DNA from: Selenomonadaceae bacterium
Lineage (GTDB): Bacteria; Bacillota; Negativicutes; Selenomonadales; Selenomonadaceae
Direction: 5' to 3'
Assembly (NCBI GenBank): GCA_017484005.1
Contig: JAFUTY010000028.1
Span: 1 to 32,680, forward strand
DNA: 32,680 nt
Below, in pieces: positions 26,159 to 32,680 of the stretch (position 1 is its first letter; the number at the start of each line of letters is the position of its first letter). A model generated the notes under the pieces. The model was not told the DNA's origin and did no database searches. It was given only the letters and a program-made list of their open reading frames with translations. The translations under genes and the position numbers were made by a program.

Positions 26159-27271
26159 TTATTCGACAGGCTCGATAGGATTTGGAACGTTGAGAGTTCG
26201 AATTGGGAATGGAATCTCGATGCCTTCCTTGCGATATCGCACCGTGATTCGCTTAATGAATTCATGTTTCAACAGAAATTGATTGCTGAAATTGCTCGAG
26301 TGAATAATCGCGTTGAAATCGATACTCGAATCGCCGAACGTGTGAAATCTAACCGCTGGACCAAGTGGATTTCTATCTTTTCCATCAGCATCGAATTGCG
26401 GTTTATATTTATCGATTTCCATCATGACTTCGCGAGCCACTTCAACAGTCACTCTTTCAACCTGCTCGAGATCTGAATCGTATGAAACTCCAATCGGAAT
26501 TGCGACAACGATATCCTCGCGCGGTCTTGAAAAATTCGATGTTATTGACGCGGCAATAGTTTTATTCGGAACGACAACGACATTCGCTTCAGTCGGCGGC
26601 ATGATAGTTGTATATCGCCACGAAATATCTGTGACTTTTCCCTCTTCACCACTTTGCAAACGAATATAGTCATTGATTTTGAGCTGTTTTGAGAGAATCA
26701 ATTGAAGTCCGGAGAAAATATTTGCGAGAGTTTCTTGAAGACCTAACGCGACAGCCATACCACCAACGCCCATCGCAGTCAAAATCGGTGCAATTGAGAT
26801 TCCATAATATTGAAGGATAATCAATGCGCCGGATGCATAGATCAGCGTCTTGAAAATCGCCTCGAGCAGAGTTGATTGAGACGATTGTCCCGCGCTGGTC
26901 ATTTTTAAACTGATGAATCCACTGATCGTTCTTTCAGTGACTCGAGTCAAACTGAAAACGATCACTGTGAATAAAATGTATGAAAAGAGCTGCGCGATTG
27001 CGACTGGAAGTGCCGATGTGTTGACGATCCAATAAAGTCCAATCACAAGGCAGAGTGAAATTGGAACTCCTCGAAGTGCTCGAAGGAAAATCGATTTGAT
27101 ACTCACATTGAGCTCGTCGAATTTGAAATTCTGCTCGATTTTTTGAGTGAGGAGTCGATTGAGCATGATTCCTGCTGACGCTGCAACCGCAAGAATCACT
27201 AGCGGCAAAACGAGATTCATGATTATCGATTCGAGACTCATGTTTGAGATGTGATTAATGATTGAAGTCAA
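26159..27271 (-). CDS. MscS-family small-conductance mechanosensitive channel
   Basis: A 370-residue membrane protein. Hydrophobic helices lie near 17-38, 69-86, 90-110 and 137-158, then the pore-lining helix around 163-193 (ILTAMGVGGMAVALGLQETLANIFSG), rich in Gly and Ala as in MscS TM3, followed by the beta domain (KINDYIRL, EGKVTDISWRYTTI, VVVPN) and the alpha/beta vestibule domain. It opens on membrane tension to release solutes during osmotic downshift. The start is a TTG at 27271 with AAGGAGG 10 bases upstream; the in-frame ATG at 27241 has no ribosome site. An extended -10 lies upstream, and a TnpB element sits just beyond it. Confidence 0.93.
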   Translation of the reverse strand: MTSIINHISNMSLESIIMNLVLPLVILAVAASAGIMLNRLLTQKIEQNFKFDELNVSIKSIFLRALRGVPISLCLVIGLYWIVNTSALPVAIAQLFSYILFTVIVFSLTRVTERTISGFISLKMTSAGQSSQSTLLEAIFKTLIYASGALIILQYYGISIAPILTAMGVGGMAVALGLQETLANIFSGLQLILSKQLKINDYIRLQSGEEGKVTDISWRYTTIMPPTEANVVVVPNKTIAASITSNFSRPREDIVVAIPIGVSYDSDLEQVERVTVEVAREVMMEIDKYKPQFDADGKDRNPLGPAVRFHTFGDSSIDFNAIIHSSNFSNQFLLKHEFIKRITVRYRKEGIEIPFPIRTLNVPNPIEPVE

Positions 27272-27319
27272 AATTCAAAAACCTCCTTGACAAAATTGAT
27301 CTCCAAAAAGATCCGCGGG

Positions 27320-27328
27320 ATTATAGCA
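27320..27328 (-). promoter_or_regulatory. Extended -10 promoter of mscS
   Basis: The minus strand reads TGCTATAAT (27328-27320), a perfect extended -10. No good -35 is present at the right distance, which extended -10 promoters tolerate. The predicted edge of the insertion element is about 27 bases upstream. Confidence 0.6.
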
Positions 27329-27354
27329 CGCGTTGCAAATCAATGCTATTATCG

Positions 27355-27425
27355 TTGACAAACTCCCCACGCCTAAAGGCGGGGGATTCTGCTATCAACA
27401 GCATTTGCCTTGCAAGCAAGGTCTT
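27355..27425 (-). ncRNA. Putative omega RNA (reRNA) scaffold of TnpB
   Basis: Directly after the tnpB stop, on the same strand, are three compact hairpins: CCTTGC-AA-GCAAGG, GCT-GTTGAT-AGC, and CCCCCGCCT-TT-AGGCGTGGGG ending at the element edge. TnpB systems take their guide RNA from this region, with the guide read from the flanking DNA. The 5' limit is unknown and probably lies inside tnpB. Confidence 0.5.
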
Positions 27426-28539
27426 ACAATGTCTCCTGCTTGGGTCGTTGTCCCAACCCATATTTCAAAATGTTTATCGCTGCATTCCGATCTCTATCAT
27501 GCTCCGCTCCACATTCCGGACATTTCCATTCTCTCACCGATAGATCTTTTGTCTCAGAATTCTTATATCCACATTCTGAACAGATCTGACTCGATGCATA
27601 GAATCTATTCACTTCGATTATCTCAGTATCAAATTTTGACGCCTCATATTTCAAGATGTTGACGAAATCACTGAATGCAAGATCGCCAATTTTTCTGCCA
27701 TAGAGTCTCTGCATTGCTTTGATGCTCAAGTCTTCAATACAGATTACATCATATTCAATGCACAATTTATGAGCTAATTTGAAGTGAAAATCGTGCCGCT
27801 GATTCGCTGATTTCTTATACAATCGCGCTAATTTTAACCGAGCTCGACGTCGATTATTCGATCCTTTAATTTTTCGTGAGAGATTCCGACAGTCTTGCTT
27901 GATGAGTTTCGAATTTTGTGCGAAAAACATTGGACTTTCTACATCGAATCCATCTGACGCTGTGAGAAATTTCTTTAATCCAAAATCAAAACCGACTCTA
28001 TTACCTGTTCGTGCTTTGATTTCAAAATCTGTAGCATCCGTGACGATATAGACGTAGATATCTCCTAAATTATCGCGTTTTATCGTTATAGTTCTGATTT
28101 CCCCAATAATTCTTCGAGATTGGAAATATCTGTAGTTTTGTCCGTTGATTTTCAAAGTATAGGTTGATTCATCAAGTTTCCAACCTGCTTGTTTCAAAGT
28201 GAATGACTTGTATCGGCGCACCTTCTTAAAATTAGGCGGTGAACATCTGATTTTGCGTTTAAGATTTCGGAAGAAAAGTTGATATGCTCTATCGATTCTC
28301 TCGGCAATATCTTGTACAGACTGCGAGCCAATTTCTAAGAGGTATCTGAACTTGAAAATTTTCTTGAGTTTTGTTAAATGCTTTTTCAGCTTATTAGCGT
28401 GGAGAAATTTGTGATAGAGTCTGTAATAGCGTTTATGTAGGGCTATGCAATGATTGAAGATCAAGCCTGCGGCATTAATTTGCTTATGCAGTTTGCCGTT
28501 TCGCTCTGACTGATAGAGTTTGAAACAGAAAGTCTTCAT
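27424..28539 (-). CDS. tnpB: TnpB, RNA-guided RuvC endonuclease
   Basis: A 371-residue protein in the normal TnpB size range. The RuvC parts are intact: GFDFGLKKF with the first Asp, ICIEDLSIKAM with the Glu, and DRDRNAAINI with the last Asp. Between the last two is a zinc finger, CSECGYKN and CPECGAEHD. The N terminus MKTFCFKLYQSERNG and the basic helical region following it match the RNA-binding domain. The ATG at 28539 is preceded by GGGGGTGAG; a longer in-frame start at 28587 is not supported. TnpB cleaves DNA next to a target motif and helps retain the element. Nothing indicates decay. Confidence 0.93.
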   Translation of the reverse strand: MKTFCFKLYQSERNGKLHKQINAAGLIFNHCIALHKRYYRLYHKFLHANKLKKHLTKLKKIFKFRYLLEIGSQSVQDIAERIDRAYQLFFRNLKRKIRCSPPNFKKVRRYKSFTLKQAGWKLDESTYTLKINGQNYRYFQSRRIIGEIRTITIKRDNLGDIYVYIVTDATDFEIKARTGNRVGFDFGLKKFLTASDGFDVESPMFFAQNSKLIKQDCRNLSRKIKGSNNRRRARLKLARLYKKSANQRHDFHFKLAHKLCIEYDVICIEDLSIKAMQRLYGRKIGDLAFSDFVNILKYEASKFDTEIIEVNRFYASSQICSECGYKNSETKDLSVREWKCPECGAEHDRDRNAAINILKYGLGQRPKQETL

Positions 28540-28593
28540 TGCACTCACCCCCACCGCTGTTTTAGCACTTAAAGCTATTGAGTGCAAGGAGTT

Positions 28594-28638
28594 GGCGGCT
28601 TATATCCCCATAGATAAATCTAGGTGTATTACGCCGCC
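28594..28638. repeat. Left-end hairpin of the insertion element
   Basis: GGCGGC (28594-28599) and GCCGCC (28633-28638) face each other across 33 bases, next to the predicted left edge at 28643. IS200/IS605 elements carry subterminal hairpins of this kind. Confidence 0.5.
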
Positions 28639-28670
28639 TTTTGATAAAAATTTGGAAAGGGGAATTTCAA

Positions 28671-29252
28671 TTGAACATTCTGAGCACCTTGATTGAATCG
28701 GAAAGATTGGAACTTCGCAAGTCGACCAAAGACGATATCGATTACATTTTGGAACTGACATCGAAGCCGGAGAATAGCAAATTCATCGTGAGATTTCCGC
28801 GCGTGAGATATGAAAAGGCACTCGAGTCTGAAGATGAAATGGCAATAATCATCGTGGAAAAATCATCGGGAGATCGAGTTGGGTATTTTCTCGTGGCGGG
28901 ATTGAGAACTCATTCGATTGAGTGGACTCACGTTGTCATTGATAAAAAGGGAGTCGGTTATGGACATGAATCGCTGAAACTTTTGAAGGCATGGAGTTTT
29001 GGAGTCAAAAAATTTCATCGAGGCTGGCTCGATTGCAAAGATTATAACGATCGTGCGTTGCATTTGTATGAATCGGAAGGATTGATTCGCGAGGGAATTG
29101 AGCGGGATGTTTTGAAAATCGATGACAGATTCGAGACGCTGGTGATTTTTTCAATGCTCGAGAATGAATATGAGGATCGGAAACAAAAAAAACTCGAAGT
29201 AGATCCGGAGATCATACTTCGAGCTCAAACGCCTTATGAATTTTTGACTTGA
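28671..29252 (+). CDS. GNAT-family N-acetyltransferase (RimJ/RimL-like)
   Basis: A 193-residue protein with the GNAT order ERLELRKSTKDDIDYILEL, VGYFLVAGL, the acetyl-CoA loop region KKGVGYGHESLKLLKAWSF, and CKDYNDRALHLYESEGLIREG. RimJ/RimL relatives acetylate protein N termini, amino acids or small amines; the substrate here is unknown. AAAGGGG lies 8 bases before a TTG at 28671, which is chosen over an ATG at 28641 that falls at the element edge with no ribosome site. The insertion end is only about 27 bases upstream, so the original promoter is likely displaced. Its 3' end overlaps truA tail to tail by 19 bases. Confidence 0.88.
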   Translation: MNILSTLIESERLELRKSTKDDIDYILELTSKPENSKFIVRFPRVRYEKALESEDEMAIIIVEKSSGDRVGYFLVAGLRTHSIEWTHVVIDKKGVGYGHESLKLLKAWSFGVKKFHRGWLDCKDYNDRALHLYESEGLIREGIERDVLKIDDRFETLVIFSMLENEYEDRKQKKLEVDPEIILRAQTPYEFLT

Positions 29253-30022
29253 TCATAGAAAACTTTTTCGAGGCACAAACCTCGCGCTGGAGCAATCCAT
29301 GGAGCTAACGAATGATCTCTCGATTCAAAAATTTTTTCGAATTGATCGATCGAGAGTTCATGTTTTCCAATTTTCAACAGACTTCCAACGATGTTTCGAG
29401 CCATGTGATATAAAAATCCATTCGCATGAATGAGGACGGTCAATCGATCGTTCTCATTTTTTATTTCCGCGGAAATAATTCGACGAACTGGATTCATCTC
29501 AACGTTATTCGCTGATTTAAATGAAGAAAAATCATGAGTGCCAATCAATTTATCGAGCGCGAGATTCATCAATTCCAAATCGAGATCATTTTTTACGAGC
29601 AAGGCGAATCGATCTAAAAATGGATCTCGAAATTGCTGGGTATAAATCGAATATGAATAAATTTTGCTCACAACATCATGACGCGCTGAAAATTCTCGAT
29701 CAACTTCGCGAGCGTCAAGAATCACGATATCGGGCGGAAGAATCGAATTCACTGCAACTGGAATTTTTTCGATTGGAATTGATCCATTCGAGAAAAAATT
29801 TACAACTTGTCCTCGCGCATGAACTCCAGAATCAGTTCGTCCAGATGCCGCAAGCTCAATCGAATCGCCAAAGATCTTTTCGAGTTTCCGTTCGAGAATA
29901 TTTTGAATCGCTCGCCCATTCGATTGCCGCTGAAATCCCTCGTAATTCGTTCCGTCATATGCAACAGTCAACGCGATATTTCGAGCTCGCGATTTCATTT
30001 CCAATTTATGTTCCGATTTCAT
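29234..30022 (-). CDS. truA: tRNA pseudouridine(38-40) synthase
   Basis: A 262-residue TruA, close to the usual 245-260. Motifs: YDGTNYEGFQRQ near the N terminus, AASGRTDSGVHARGQV with catalytic D64, FSARHDVVSKIYSY, and FLYHMARNIVGSLLKIG near the C terminus. It isomerises U38-U40 in the anticodon arm of tRNAs. GGAGG precedes the ATG at 30022 by 4 bases; a second in-frame ATG eight codons downstream (29998) is possible. It is convergent and overlapping with the GNAT gene, with no terminator between. Confidence 0.96.
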   Translation of the reverse strand: MKSEHKLEMKSRARNIALTVAYDGTNYEGFQRQSNGRAIQNILERKLEKIFGDSIELAASGRTDSGVHARGQVVNFFSNGSIPIEKIPVAVNSILPPDIVILDAREVDREFSARHDVVSKIYSYSIYTQQFRDPFLDRFALLVKNDLDLELMNLALDKLIGTHDFSSFKSANNVEMNPVRRIISAEIKNENDRLTVLIHANGFLYHMARNIVGSLLKIGKHELSIDQFEKIFESRDHSLAPWIAPARGLCLEKVFYDQVKNS

Positions 30023-30041
30023 AAATCCTCCGAAATCCGAA

Positions 30042-30080
30042 TAAAAAATCACGAATGAGATTCTAGATCCCATTCGTGAA
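30042..30080 (-). terminator. Terminator of sucCD
   Basis: On the minus strand TCACGAATGGGAT and ATCTCATTCGTGA form a near-perfect stem followed by TTTTTTATT. It lies 17 bases after the sucD stop. Confidence 0.9.
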
Positions 30081-30096
30081 AAATCATTCTATGAAT

Positions 30097-31002
30097 TTAG
30101 CAAGTGTGACATTTCTCGTAAATTCCAGCGCGTTTCAAAGTTTCGACAACAGTATCTCCGATGTGTGCAACTGTATCGGCAACTTCGATTCCGACAGCGT
30201 TCAATGCTTTGATTTTATCAGCGGCAGTTCCTTTTCCGCCCGAAATAATCGCGCCAGCATGTCCCATTCGTTTTCCCGGAGGAGCTTGACGTCCTGCGAT
30301 GAATGCAGCGACTGGTTTATTCGGCATGTTTTCCTTAATCCATCGAGCGGCATCTTCTTCAGCTGTTCCGCCGATTTCTCCAATCATCAAAACTGCAAGC
30401 GTTTCGGGATCATCTTTGAAAAGCTGGAGCGCGTCGATGAAATCTGTTCCTTTGACTGGATCGCCGCCGATTCCGATAGCTGTAGTCTGTCCGATTCCTG
30501 CATTCGTGAGTTGGAAAGTCGCTTCATATGTCAAAGTTCCGGATCTCGAAATGACTCCAACATGTCCTTTGCGATGAATATATCCCGGAATGATTCCGAG
30601 CTTCGCTTCGTCTGAAGTTAAAACTCCAGGACAGTTTGGACCAACCAATCGAGTCTTTTTCCCTTCCATGTATCGGCGGACTTTCACCATATCTTCAACC
30701 GGAATATGTTCAGTAATGCAGACGACAAGATCTAATTCCGCATCGATCGCTTCCATAATTGAATCGGCGGCAAATCTAGCAGGAACATAAATCACTGATG
30801 CAGTTGCACCCGTTGCATCGACTGCGTCTTTGACAGTGTTGAAAACTGGAACTCCTTCGACTGTCTGTCCAGCTTTTCCAGGCGTGACTCCCGCGACGAT
30901 TTTCGTTCCATAAGCCAACATTTGTTTCGTGTGGAAGGTTGCAGCTTTGCCGGTGATTCCTTGAACAATCGCCTTTGTATCTTTATTGATAAGAATGCTC
31001 AT
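30097..31002 (-). CDS. sucD: Succinyl-CoA synthetase alpha subunit
   Basis: A 301-residue CoA-binding subunit. It begins [21 protein letters not shown], with the CoA-binding fold, [23 protein letters not shown], and the phospho-His loop [10 protein letters not shown] (H248). With SucC it interconverts succinyl-CoA and succinate with nucleotide phosphorylation. GGAGG precedes the ATG, which overlaps the sucC stop by 4 bases (ATGA), so the subunits are coupled. In an anaerobe it may work in the succinate/propionate branch; that is inference. Confidence 0.97.
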   Translation of the reverse strand: MSILINKDTKAIVQGITGKAATFHTKQMLAYGTKIVAGVTPGKAGQTVEGVPVFNTVKDAVDATGATASVIYVPARFAADSIMEAIDAELDLVVCITEHIPVEDMVKVRRYMEGKKTRLVGPNCPGVLTSDEAKLGIIPGYIHRKGHVGVISRSGTLTYEATFQLTNAGIGQTTAIGIGGDPVKGTDFIDALQLFKDDPETLAVLMIGEIGGTAEEDAARWIKENMPNKPVAAFIAGRQAPPGKRMGHAGAIISGGKGTAADKIKALNAVGIEVADTVAHIGDTVVETLKRAGIYEKCHTC

Positions 31003-32198
31003 TGATTTCCCTCCTTCACGAGTCGAACGATTTCTTCCGCGCCGGATTCCATGGTTTTAGCCATGATAACATTTGCGATTGGCGAATCTTGAAGAATCTG
31101 TCTTCCACGTTCAACATTTGTTCCTTCGAGTCGAACGACAACTGGAACCGGCAGAGATTTTCCATCTGTCGAAATAATTTTAGCTGCCTCGATAATTCCT
31201 TCCGAAACGAGATCGCATTTATTGATTCCGCCGAAGATGTTGACATAGATTCCTTTCGCTTGACCGCCATCGAGCATGATTTGGAAAGCTTCAGCGATTT
31301 TTTCTGGAGTTGAATCGCCGCCGACATCTAGGAAATTCGCAGGCTCGCCGCCATAGAATTTAATGATATCAACAGTCGCCATCGCAAGTCCTGCACCGTT
31401 GACCATGCATGCAACATTTCCGCCGAGATTTACATAGCTCAATCCAGCTTTAGCAGCGCGGCGTTCTTTTGGATCTTCTTCAGTTTCATCGCGCAGCTCT
31501 TCGATTTCTGGATGTCTGAATAATGCGGAATCATCGAAATTCAATTTTGCATCGAGCGCAATGACATCATCCTCTTGAGTCACGACGAGAGGATTTATTT
31601 CTGCAAGCGAGCAGTCCTTCGCAACGAATGCAGCATAGAGTTTCATCATCAACGCGGATGCTTTTCGAATTGCCGCGGCAGGAAATCCAATTGCATAAGC
31701 CATTCTTTGAGCTTGGAAAGGCATCAATCCTACTGCAGGATCGATAACCTCTTTGAAAATTTTTTCTGGAGTTTCAGCGGCAACTTTCTCGATTTCCACT
31801 CCACCTTCAGCCGAGCCCATCATCACTGCGCGAGCTGTGGATCGATCAATCACGAAGCTCAAATAATATTCCTTCTTGATATTCGATCCTTCTTCGATTA
31901 ACAGCCGATTGACTTTCTTGCCTTCCGCACCAGTTTGATGTGTGACGAGAATTTTTCCGAGCAATTCAGCCGCATAAGTTTTGACTTCATCGAGACTTTT
32001 GGCTAATTTGACTCCGCCAGCTTTTCCTCGACCGCCGGCATGAATCTGTGCTTTCACAACGACAACTTTCGAACCCGCGTCGAACATCTTTTTTGCATTT
32101 TCGACAGCTTCATCGACGCTGAACGCTGGAGATCCATTTGGAACTGCAACGCCGAAAGATTTCAGAATTGCTTTACTTTGATACTCGTGAACATTCAT
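30999..32198 (-). CDS. sucC: Succinyl-CoA synthetase beta subunit
   Basis: A 399-residue ATP-grasp subunit. [17 protein letters not shown] at the N terminus, [16 protein letters not shown] in the nucleotide lobe, [11 protein letters not shown], and LNLGG-type segments ([28 protein letters not shown]) in the C-terminal domain are diagnostic. AGGAGGG lies 8 bases before the ATG at 32198; longer in-frame starts lie within the promoter. It is the first gene of sucCD. Confidence 0.97.
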   Translation of the reverse strand: MNVHEYQSKAILKSFGVAVPNGSPAFSVDEAVENAKKMFDAGSKVVVVKAQIHAGGRGKAGGVKLAKSLDEVKTYAAELLGKILVTHQTGAEGKKVNRLLIEEGSNIKKEYYLSFVIDRSTARAVMMGSAEGGVEIEKVAAETPEKIFKEVIDPAVGLMPFQAQRMAYAIGFPAAAIRKASALMMKLYAAFVAKDCSLAEINPLVVTQEDDVIALDAKLNFDDSALFRHPEIEELRDETEEDPKERRAAKAGLSYVNLGGNVACMVNGAGLAMATVDIIKFYGGEPANFLDVGGDSTPEKIAEAFQIMLDGGQAKGIYVNIFGGINKCDLVSEGIIEAAKIISTDGKSLPVPVVVRLEGTNVERGRQILQDSPIANVIMAKTMESGAEEIVRLVKEGNQ

Positions 32199-32225
32199 TC
32201 GATCTGCCCTCCTAGAAAATTTTTT

Positions 32226-32268
32226 GAAACGTTTCGATAATTTTAATCCCTCGTGACAAAAATGCAAA
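32226..32268 (-). promoter_or_regulatory. sucCD promoter with a palindrome at the predicted start of transcription
   Basis: On the minus strand TTTGCA (32268-32263), a 17-base spacer and TAAAAT (32245-32240). Just downstream, GAAACGTTTC (32226-32235) is a perfect 10-base palindrome with a central CG, covering the expected +1. LacI-family operators, including catabolite-responsive elements, have such a centre, but this site does not match the cre consensus well. Confidence 0.55.
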
Positions 32269-32306
32269 GTCTAGATTCAACTTCAATTGAGAATTGTTGA
32301 AAAATC

Positions 32307-32354
32307 TTTGGCGGAAATGAAAAAATCCCCTCGAAAATTTTCCGAGAGGATCTA
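32307..32354 (-). terminator. Terminator of the rubredoxin gene with a repeated tail
   Basis: On the minus strand CCTCTCGG and TCGAGGGG form a stem with one G-U pair, followed by TTTTTT. The tail (plus strand TTTGGCGGAAAT, 32307-32318) repeats that at 21022-21033. Confidence 0.85.
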
Positions 32355-32363
32355 CTTTAAAAA

Positions 32364-32522
32364 TCATTCAGCTTTTTCAAAATCGTCTTTGCCAACTCCA
32401 CACAATGGACAGACAAAATCATCCGGCAGATCTTCGAATTTTGTTCCAGGCGCGATTCCGTTATCGGGATCACCTTTCGCCTCGTCATATTCATAACCGC
32501 AGACACTGCAAACGTATTTCAC
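32364..32522 (-). CDS. Rubredoxin
   Basis: A 52-residue iron protein starting with GTG at 32522 ([17 protein letters not shown]). Ligands are C5 and C8 (CSVCGY) and C38 and C41 (CPLCGV); the interval holds the usual [19 protein letters not shown], so the length is exactly typical. It transfers single electrons in the cytoplasm, commonly to peroxidases or reductases of anaerobes. AGGAGG lies 7 bases before the GTG. The gene stands alone, with its own terminator and a divergent upstream neighbour. Confidence 0.96.
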   Translation of the reverse strand: MKYVCSVCGYEYDEAKGDPDNGIAPGTKFEDLPDDFVCPLCGVGKDDFEKAE

Positions 32523-32551
32523 AAAAACTCCTCCTCTTCTCGAGTTTCAAA

Positions 32552-32591
32552 TTTTGCGTTATTCTATCCTAAATCGAAACTTAACGCAAAA
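32552..32591. promoter_or_regulatory. Inverted repeat in the rubredoxin divergent intergenic region
   Basis: Perfect 10-base arms TTTTGCGTTA (32552-32561) and TAACGCAAAA (32582-32591) with a 20-base spacer, so the arm centres are 30 bases apart, close to three helical turns. On the minus strand one arm holds TTGCGT, placed 17 bases before TAGAAT, a plausible rubredoxin promoter. It is a candidate operator for both divergent genes. Confidence 0.5.
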
Positions 32592-32612
32592 ATTTTTGAG
32601 AGGAGAATATTT

Positions 32613-32680
32613 TTGTCGAATAAAGATCCCGATGAAATTTTGAAGAAGTTAGATCGATCTGCAAACACAATCGAAGCCAG
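32613..32680 (+). CDS. Start of an unidentified gene, cut by the window edge
   Basis: GAGAGGAG lies 7 bases before a TTG at 32613, opening a frame of 22 full codons to the edge: MSNKDPDEILKKLDRSANTIEA. The peptide is charged and probably helical. I do not recognise the family from so little sequence. It is divergent from rubredoxin and shares the inverted repeat region. Confidence 0.6.
   Translation, partial: MSNKDPDEILKKLDRSANTIEA

Larger units (their letters stand above)
27355..28643 (-). mobile_element. TnpB-only IS200/IS605-type insertion element (IS1341-like)
   Basis: About 1.29 kb carrying tnpB and no tnpA transposase. On the tnpB strand the left flank ends TTTAT, a plausible target motif, followed by an end with GGCGGC/GCCGCC arms. 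The right end holds GC-rich hairpins and finishes GTTTGTCAA, resembling TCAA-type right cleavage sites of the family. There are no terminal inverted repeats and no target duplication, as expected. It sits between the divergent mscS and GNAT genes and disrupts neither. Without tnpA it would need a transposase in trans. Boundaries are inferred to within a few bases. Confidence 0.78.

Noticed and set aside
27355..28643. Miniature CRISPR-Cas12-like system
   Set aside because: The protein has TnpB size and ends in a standard IS200/IS605 setting; no spacer array or cas1/cas2 is present.
29234..29252. Possible frameshift at the overlapping ends of the GNAT and truA genes
   Set aside because: Both reading frames end normally with full-length domains; a 19-base tail-to-tail overlap is ordinary.
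32226..32235. Classical cre site for CcpA at sucCD
   Set aside because: Only the central palindrome fits; outer cre positions mismatch, so it is kept only as a generic LacI-family-like site.

Overview
The window looks like chromosomal DNA of an anaerobic, moderately AT-rich bacterium. Rubredoxin, succinyl-CoA synthetase, carboxyspermidine-route polyamine genes, a FliB-type methylase, Rrf2 control and a GDP-heptose glycan locus together fit a diderm Firmicute such as Negativicutes, or Synergistota. This placement is inference; no rRNA or tRNA gene is present to settle it. Arginine is written mainly as CGA, and about a quarter of the genes start with TTG.

Layout. (1) 1-9195, minus strand: a YwnA-like Rrf2 regulator followed by two tandem, very large hybrid sensor kinases. 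Each has two extracellular Cache-type sensors with a degenerate DHp hairpin between them, then kinase, receiver and repeated Hpt domains. The second kinase runs off the left edge. (2) 9236-10742: a divergent promoter/operator region and two paralogous YwnB-like NAD(P)-binding proteins on the plus strand. (3) 10890-17149, minus strand: a five-gene sugar operon (heptose kinase, ColD-like 3-dehydratase, GDP-sugar 4,6-dehydratase, GT11-GT2 fusion, guanylyltransferase-phosphatase fusion) behind a good sigma-70 promoter. It plausibly makes and transfers a GDP-linked deoxyheptose. (4) 17222-20949: a secreted GH3 glycosidase and an orphan FliB-like methylase. (5) 21082-26102, minus strand: aroC-aroK-aroB joined to carboxynorspermidine synthase and decarboxylase, tightly packed or overlapping. 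(6) 26159-29252: an MscS channel and a GNAT acetyltransferase, divergent, with a TnpB-only IS200/IS605-type element inserted between them. (7) 29234-32680: truA, the sucCD operon with a palindrome at its predicted transcription start, a small rubredoxin gene, and the start of a plus-strand gene cut by the window edge.

Transcription units are separated by strong hairpin terminators, five of which have GATC on both sides of the loop. Gene-free stretches are all shorter than 300 bases; the longest are 10743-10889 (a bidirectional terminator), 27272-27423 (mscS promoter and the IS right end) and 28540-28670 (the IS left end). I saw no tRNA, rRNA, CRISPR array or prophage gene.

The most unusual content is the twin-sensor kinase pair with vestigial internal DHp hairpins and a string of Hpt domains. 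Next is the heptose operon, whose DegT-family enzyme has His in place of the PLP lysine and so points to a 3,6-dideoxyheptose.
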